DNA from: Desulfomonile sp.
Lineage (GTDB): Bacteria > Desulfobacterota > Desulfomonilia > Desulfomonilales > Desulfomonilaceae
Direction: 5' to 3'
DNA length: 10,000 nt
Assembly: GCA_020216785.1 (NCBI GenBank)
Contig: JAIWNO010000210.1
Coordinates: forward strand, 1 to 10,000
Within the stretch, counting starts at the first letter, position 1; every line of letters starts with the position of its first letter. The position numbers were made by a program, and so were the translations under genes. The notes under the pieces were generated by a model. The model ran no database searches. It worked only from the letters and a program-made list of their open reading frames with translations, and was not told where the DNA came from. Below, piece after piece: positions 5,098 to 10,000 of this stretch.

Positions 5098-6990
5098 TCA
5101 TTTCTTCAGCCGTCTGAGCCACTCTTCGAGGTTAAGGAGTGCCCAGAGGCGTTTACCGTGATCCGCCAGGCCCAGCCGATTTTCTTCGATGAGGCCGGCG
5201 ATTCGGTCTTTGCGGAAATACTGATGGAGGCTGGATGCGTCAGAGAGCAGAAGATCCTTCACCGGATCATGAAGCGGCCCCTGGAACCATCGTCCGAGTG
5301 GCACGCTGAATCCTGTCTTGCCCCGCTTCGCCGCTTCCGCGGGGACAAGCTGCGCGAAGAGCTTCCTCAAAATCCACTTGGTCTTGCCCGGCCGCACCTT
5401 CCACCGCACGGGAAGCCGCGCTGCAACTTCGAGCACCTTGTGGTCCAGAAACGGCGATCGCGCCTCAAGCGAATGAGCCATCGTGGTGCGGTCAACTTTG
5501 GGCAGAAGGGCGCCCGGCAGATAATTGTGCACGTCGGTGTAGAGCGTCTTGTCTACACGAGTCGAAGCACGCGCTCGGCGGAATGTCTCGATGAGCAATT
5601 GCGCGGAATCCGTGCAGTTCACGACTTCCAGCAGATTATCCGTATAGAGCGCTTGTTTGTCTGCTTCCGTGAAATAAGCCCCCCACCGCACCACGCTTGC
5701 GTCATGAGGCAGGTCCGCGGCCCGGCTCAGCTGCCGAAGCGCCATCGCGTAGCTGCGCTCCATAGGCCGGTCCGTCTGCACGGGCAGTGCTGCCGCGATG
5801 CGATCAAGCAGCCCGCGGCGGATCACCGAGGGGACAAGCGCGTACACGTCGGCAATCACATCCGCGTAGTAGCGCTGATAGCCGCCGAAGGCCTCGTCGC
5901 CACCGTCTCCGTTGAGCGCGACCGTGACGTGTCGACGCGTCATCTCCGACAGGTACCATGTCGGGATCGCGGCCGGGTCCGCAAAGGGCTCATCAAAGTG
6001 ATGAACAAGCCTTGGCAGAATGTCGAGCGCGTCCGGTTCAAGGATGAATTCATGATGATCGGTACCGAACGTGCGAGCGACTGCGCGCGCGTACGGCAGT
6101 TCGCTGAACGCATCCTCCTTGAACCCAATGGAGAAGGTCTTTACGGGTTCGGTGATCATCCCCGCCATGAGCCCAACGACAATGCTTGAGTCAATCCCGC
6201 CGCTCAGGTGAGCACCCAGGGGAACATCACTCATGAGACGGATCTTGACCGCTTCGGCTACCGTATCCGTCACGAGCTGCTCGATCTCTTCCTGCGGACC
6301 ATTCCACTTGGGTTCATAATCGAGGTCCCAATAACGCTCCACGGTCATGCGGCCGTCGCACCACATGAGACGATGGGCCGGCAGCAGCTTGCGAACGGCC
6401 TTGAACGCACTCCACGGGTCGGGAACGTACTGGAGGGTCAGATAGTGGTGAATCGCCTCCCAATCCACCTCTTGCGGAAAGCCGGGGTATTGGAGAATGC
6501 TCTTGATCTCGGAGCCGAAGATAAAGCTCCCATCGTACTCGGCGTAATAGAGCGGTTTCTTGCCTACTCTGTCGCGGGCGAGCAGCAGCTGTTGGAGGCG
6601 CTCATCCCAGATCGCGAGCCCGAACATGCCCCGCAGGAGGTCGACGCACGAAGGCCCGTAATCTTCGTAAAGGTGGACAATGGCCTCGGTATCGGAATCC
6701 GTTCTAAAGGAATGGCCGGCAGCTTCCAGCTTAGGGCGCAGTTCGGGGTAGTTGTAGATCTCTCCGTTGAAAACAATCCAGATGGTGTTGTCTTCATTCG
6801 AAAGCGGCTGATCGCCTGTGACCAAGTCAATGATCGCGAGCCGGCGCATGGCCAGCCCCACGTTCCCGTTCACGTAAAAACCGCCGCTGTCCGGGCCCCG
6901 GTGGCGGATGACCTCATTCATGCTTTCGAGGACTGACCGCTCGACACGCCTGTCATGCTGCACGTGGACAAGGCCGCAGATCCCGCACAT
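5098..6990 (-). CDS. asnB: AsnB-type glutamine amidotransferase / asparagine synthetase paralogue 1
   Basis: This 630-residue, full-length class II amidotransferase hydrolyses glutamine in the N-terminal domain and uses the ammonia to amidate an ATP-activated carboxylate in the C-terminal domain. The protein starts MCGICG: Cys2, freed by removal of Met, is the catalytic nucleophile, which fixes the start at 6990 rather than at an in-frame ATG 42 bases upstream. Supporting residues are HRGPD (30-34), Arg50, FNGE (74-77) and SDTE (99-102). The synthetase domain has the PP-loop SGGIDSS at 263-269 and GDGGDEAFGGY at 361-371. All expected catalytic motifs are intact. The ATG overlaps the stop of the glycosyltransferase gene by one base (TGATG). 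Length and neighbours fit the amidotransferases of exopolysaccharide or exosortase-type clusters, so the true substrate may be a sugar acid or lipid-linked glycan rather than aspartate. It is the last gene of the block. Confidence 0.92.
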   Translation of the reverse strand: MCGICGLVHVQHDRRVERSVLESMNEVIRHRGPDSGGFYVNGNVGLAMRRLAIIDLVTGDQPLSNEDNTIWIVFNGEIYNYPELRPKLEAAGHSFRTDSDTEAIVHLYEDYGPSCVDLLRGMFGLAIWDERLQQLLLARDRVGKKPLYYAEYDGSFIFGSEIKSILQYPGFPQEVDWEAIHHYLTLQYVPDPWSAFKAVRKLLPAHRLMWCDGRMTVERYWDLDYEPKWNGPQEEIEQLVTDTVAEAVKIRLMSDVPLGAHLSGGIDSSIVVGLMAGMITEPVKTFSIGFKEDAFSELPYARAVARTFGTDHHEFILEPDALDILPRLVHHFDEPFADPAAIPTWYLSEMTRRHVTVALNGDGGDEAFGGYQRYYADVIADVYALVPSVIRRGLLDRIAAALPVQTDRPMERSYAMALRQLSRAADLPHDASVVRWGAYFTEADKQALYTDNLLEVVNCTDSAQLLIETFRRARASTRVDKTLYTDVHNYLPGALLPKVDRTTMAHSLEARSPFLDHKVLEVAARLPVRWKVRPGKTKWILRKLFAQLVPAEAAKRGKTGFSVPLGRWFQGPLHDPVKDLLLSDASSLHQYFRKDRIAGLIEENRLGLADHGKRLWALLNLEEWLRRLKK

Positions 6991-8168
6991 CAGTCCACCG
7001 TCCCTCGGCGTCGGCACTCGCGGGCCACGCACGACTCAGCAAGGGCGAGATATTCTTCTGCCACGCGACGCCACGTGTACCGAGCTTCAACAAGACGGCG
7101 GCCGGCCGCGCCCATAGCTGTCCGCGCTGTTCCATCCGTGATGGTGCGTCGAAGTGCCGCGGCTAGCGCTTGGTGGTCCTCCGGCGGCACAATCAAGCCG
7201 GTCTTGCCGTCGCAAACAAGCTCCTCAGTTCCTGCGACTCGCGTGGCCACCACCGGGAGTCCGCTGGCCATCGCCTCCAGCACGACATTAGGCATACCTT
7301 CGTCACGCGAGGGGAGCACGAACGCGTCCATACGCCGATACAACTCGGGCAGCTCTTCGCCGGCCTTCCACCCCAGAAACCGCACCCGATCCTCAACTCC
7401 GAGGTTTGCAGCGAGGGACCTAAGTTCCTGGCGCTCCGCGCCGTCGCCCACAATATCAATCACGAAGGGCAGCTCAGGTTCGAGTAGCGCCACAGCCTGC
7501 ATAAGCACATCAACGCCTTTCTGATGCACGAGACGCCCAACAAAGCCGATGCGAACCGCGGGGTCTTCGCCACGAGTTTCAGGTGGTCGGAAGCGGACCA
7601 CGTCCACGCCGTTGGGAATGACGAGCACCGGCTGGTGGGGAGCGGACTGCTGCACGAGCGCCTTCAGGCCGTCGCTGTTGGCAACCACGCCGGCTGACCG
7701 CCTCCACAGCGAGCGGATCGTCCCGCCTAAGAGCCGGTGATAGAGCGCCAAGTCGTACGGCTGAAAGCCCGGGACATCTCCTCCCCGCAACGAAACAAGA
7801 TAAGGGATGCCGTACGCCAGCTTGAGCGCCAGTCCCACCGGGCCGCTGGGAATGCCGAAAAAGGTGACGGTCACGTCCGGCCTCATCCGTCGGGCCAGCC
7901 GGAGCGCCGCCACGGTCGCGCTGCAAACGAAGGTGGCCATTTCAGGCGGAGTGCACCGGTCCACACGACGACGCACCACCGGCACGCGGCGCACCGCGAG
8001 CCCAGTTGTTCGTTCGTAGTCGGCTAGACCGCGAAATGCTGACGTAAGGACCGTCACCTCAGCGCCGAGCGCCGCGAGTTCTTTGCCCAAGTGCGCGGTC
8101 GCATTGCCCGCGCCTCCCCCGAGGGGTGGGTATTCGTAGTTGACAAATAACAGCCGAAGTGCACGCAT
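6990..8168 (-). CDS. GT4-family glycosyltransferase
   Basis: This 392-residue retaining GT-B glycosyltransferase transfers a sugar from a nucleotide donor, probably on the cytoplasmic face of the membrane, to a lipid-linked or glycan acceptor. The N-terminal Rossmann domain starts RLLFVNYEYPPLGGGAG, the usual GT4 opening with a glycine-rich acceptor-side loop at 17-21. The C-terminal donor domain has IGFVGRLVHQKGVD (207-220) and the E-x7-E motif E290...E298 (EGMPNVVLE), followed by MASGLPVVAT and GLIVP. I chose the ATG at 8168 because it forms TGATG with the stop of the upstream asnB, the same junction as the gene's own 3' end; an ATG at 8177 would add three residues. It has no signal peptide or membrane segment. 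Between two AsnB-like proteins it most likely builds a surface polysaccharide. The sugar specificity cannot be read from sequence. Confidence 0.9.
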   Translation of the reverse strand: MRALRLLFVNYEYPPLGGGAGNATAHLGKELAALGAEVTVLTSAFRGLADYERTTGLAVRRVPVVRRRVDRCTPPEMATFVCSATVAALRLARRMRPDVTVTFFGIPSGPVGLALKLAYGIPYLVSLRGGDVPGFQPYDLALYHRLLGGTIRSLWRRSAGVVANSDGLKALVQQSAPHQPVLVIPNGVDVVRFRPPETRGEDPAVRIGFVGRLVHQKGVDVLMQAVALLEPELPFVIDIVGDGAERQELRSLAANLGVEDRVRFLGWKAGEELPELYRRMDAFVLPSRDEGMPNVVLEAMASGLPVVATRVAGTEELVCDGKTGLIVPPEDHQALAAALRRTITDGTARTAMGAAGRRLVEARYTWRRVAEEYLALAESCVARECRRRGTVD

Positions 8169-10000
8169 CAGGCCCACTTTTCACGCCATAGCTCAAAGAC
8201 GAGCAGCGTCCATAGGAGCTTACGATTATCGCTCCGCCGCGCCAGGTGATCGTCCATCAGGCTCCTCACGTATGTCGGATTGAAGAGCCCTTCACGCTTG
8301 AGGCGCTCCTCGCTCAACATGTCCGAAGCCAAGGGAAGCAGCGGCCCGCAAAGCCACTTCGCCACCGGCATGTTAAAGCCTTTTTTTCCGCGCTTAAGGA
8401 TCGACGCGGGCAAGCGGTCTTTTACGGCTCGGCGGAGCAAATACTTGGTCGTCAGCCCGCGCAGCTTCCACACGTGGGGCACCGTGTCGGCGAATTCCAA
8501 CATTGTCTGGTTGAGCAGCGGGACCCTCACTTCCAGCGAGTTCGCCATGCTCGCACGGTCGACCTTGGGGAGTATGTCTCCCTCCAGGTAGAGCTTGATG
8601 TCGCAATAAAGGATGCGGTTTATCAACTCATGGGCGTCGCAGGCTTGGAGGTGGTTTCCGAACACCTGATCGGAATCGCCGAGGCTGTCGTTCTCCGGTC
8701 CGGCCATAAGTAATCGCCGCTGCTCCGCGGTGAATGATCCTATCCAAAGGTGATGTCGCTCAACCGACGGCGCCCACTGTCCCGCGATGAAGCGGCGCAC
8801 CTTGAAGTCAAGGCTGATATTATCGAACGAAACCGGGAGCTTGTCCACCACCCATGGGATGAGGCGCCGGCGCAGCGTCTTGGGCACTACACGGCGGTAT
8901 ATTTCCATAAGACGATGGGCCTGGAGCGTTGAATAGCCCGCAAACAGCTCATCGCCGCCGTCCCCGCCGAGTGCGACCTTTACGTGTTGTCGCGTGAAAT
9001 TCGAGAGAAGGTATGTGGGAATGATCGATGAGTCTCCGAGGGGCTCGTCCAGGAACTCTGCGATCCGCGGCACCAATTCCAGCATCATGTCGGCAGTGAG
9101 CGTGGCTTCGTGGTGATCGGTCCCCAGGTGCTGAGCCACGAGCCGCGCGTGACTCGACTCATCGAAGGAAGGATCCTCGAACGCGATGGAAAAGCTCTGC
9201 ACGTTGCCGGGAACGACCTCGACCATCATTGCGGCCACAGCGCTGGAATCAATCCCGCCGCTCAGCAATACGCCGATCGGAACGTCCGAAATCAGCTCTT
9301 TGCGAACGGACTCAAGAAGAGCATCCCTAAGTTCCGCCTCGTACACCGCTCCACTCCGGGCCGGCAGCGCCTCGCTCTTGCCCAGGGACACATCCCAGTA
9401 CCGCTCCACCGTGACCCGGCCGTGCTCTACGGTCAACACATGCCCCGGCGGCAGCTTGGAAATCCCCTCAAAAATCGTTCGAGGCGTCGGCACATACTCG
9501 AACGCGAGATATTGACTCACAGCGACAGGGTCAATTCGGCGTTCCACCCCAGGATGAGCGAGAATCGACTTGAGTTCCGACCCAAAGAGAAAACTGCCGT
9601 CGGCATTAGTATAGAAGAAGGGCTTGATACCGACACGATCGCGGGCGGCGAACAACCGGGATCGGCGGGTATCCCAGATTGCAAACGCGAACATGCCGTT
9701 GAGGAGCGTCACGCACGCGGTTCCGTGCTCCTCGTACGCGTGGATGATGACTTCGGTGTCGCTGCGCGTACGAAAACGATGCCCACACGCCTCCAGTTTG
9801 TCCCGCAGCTCCAAGCAGTTATATATCTCGCCGTTGAAGACGATCCATACGGTCTCGTCTTCGTTGGCCATAGGCTGACGGCCGGCTTCCAGGTCGATAA
9901 TAGAGAGCCTTCGATGTCCGAGTCCCGCGGGCCCATCCACATAAAGCCCGTGATCGTCCGGGCCGCGGTGCGCCATCGTATGGGTCATCCGCGCGAGAAC
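8168..10000 (-). CDS. asnB: AsnB-type glutamine amidotransferase / asparagine synthetase paralogue 2, N-terminus cut by window edge
   Basis: The frame is open from the right edge and gives 610 residues. By alignment with paralogue 1 about 20 N-terminal residues are missing, including the expected MCGI and its catalytic Cys. Visible glutaminase motifs, numbered from the first residue in the window, are HRGPDD (11-16), FNGE (55-58) and SDTE (80-83). The synthetase domain has SGGIDSS at 247-253 and GGDGGDELFAGY further on. Nothing in the visible part is broken. The methionine near 9988 (MTHTMAHRGPDD) is internal and not the start: the frame continues upstream as VLAR, matching VLES of paralogue 1. 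The stop overlaps the glycosyltransferase ATG by one base. The two paralogues share family motifs but differ through most of their length, so this is an old duplication or separate recruitment, not a recent copy. Likely role: amidation in surface-glycan assembly; classic asparagine synthesis remains possible. Confidence 0.92.
   Translation of the reverse strand, partial: VLARMTHTMAHRGPDDHGLYVDGPAGLGHRRLSIIDLEAGRQPMANEDETVWIVFNGEIYNCLELRDKLEACGHRFRTRSDTEVIIHAYEEHGTACVTLLNGMFAFAIWDTRRSRLFAARDRVGIKPFFYTNADGSFLFGSELKSILAHPGVERRIDPVAVSQYLAFEYVPTPRTIFEGISKLPPGHVLTVEHGRVTVERYWDVSLGKSEALPARSGAVYEAELRDALLESVRKELISDVPIGVLLSGGIDSSAVAAMMVEVVPGNVQSFSIAFEDPSFDESSHARLVAQHLGTDHHEATLTADMMLELVPRIAEFLDEPLGDSSIIPTYLLSNFTRQHVKVALGGDGGDELFAGYSTLQAHRLMEIYRRVVPKTLRRRLIPWVVDKLPVSFDNISLDFKVRRFIAGQWAPSVERHHLWIGSFTAEQRRLLMAGPENDSLGDSDQVFGNHLQACDAHELINRILYCDIKLYLEGDILPKVDRASMANSLEVRVPLLNQTMLEFADTVPHVWKLRGLTTKYLLRRAVKDRLPASILKRGKKGFNMPVAKWLCGPLLPLASDMLSEERLKREGLFNPTYVRSLMDDHLARRSDNRKLLWTLLVFELWREKWA

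Noticed and set aside
5158..6189. Long plus-strand open frame opposite asnB
   Set aside because: It is the antisense of a coding sequence with all asparagine synthetase motifs intact; the product has no recognisable domain.
6208..6936. Plus-strand open frame of 242 codons opposite asnB
   Set aside because: Same reason: an antisense frame in GC-rich coding DNA.
6991..7032. Longer N-terminus for asnB paralogue 1, from an ATG at 7032
   Set aside because: Class II amidotransferases need Cys directly after the initiator Met; MCGICG at 6990 and the TGATG junction fix the start.

Overview
The window is a GC-rich bacterial chromosome segment in which every gene I can support lies on the minus strand, so transcription runs from position 10000 towards position 1. 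The mix suggests an environmental, probably Gram-negative, respiring bacterium: a Tat-exported propeller protein, FMN-binding and iron-sulphur membrane redox proteins, a surface-polysaccharide-type glycosyltransferase flanked by amidotransferases, and short palindromic repeats in the gaps. No gene here is diagnostic of a phylum, so I do not assign one. I found no tRNA, rRNA, CRISPR array, transposase or phage gene.

Right block (10000 to 5098): three tightly coupled genes in the order asnB paralogue (its N-terminus lies outside the window), GT4 glycosyltransferase, second asnB paralogue. Both junctions are the same one-base stop/start overlap, TGATG. AsnB-like amidotransferases next to a GT4 enzyme are common in exopolysaccharide, O-antigen and exosortase-associated loci, so the likely job is making or modifying a cell-surface glycan rather than bulk asparagine synthesis.

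Middle (5097 to 3786): a 400-base gap holds a good sigma70-type promoter, direct repeats spaced one helical turn upstream of it, and a strong hairpin followed by five T that ends only 11 bases before the start codon of a Tat-exported NHL-repeat beta-propeller protein. This layout suggests a regulated leader.

Left block (3535 to 1): a small membrane-anchored protein with a CxxC is translationally coupled to a 571-residue, internally duplicated membrane protein of no family I recognise. After a repeat-bearing gap come a 50-residue hydrophobic protein, a one-TM protein with two [4Fe-4S] motifs, and an FMN_bind-domain membrane protein cut by the left edge. The last two overlap by 26 bases. Together they look like an undescribed membrane redox or ion-transport module, with the FMN and Fe-S proteins as electron carriers and the duplicated protein as transporter or quinone-facing subunit; that assignment is inference. 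Two of the gaps contain short dispersed palindromes of one shared family, which bracket the transporter gene pair.
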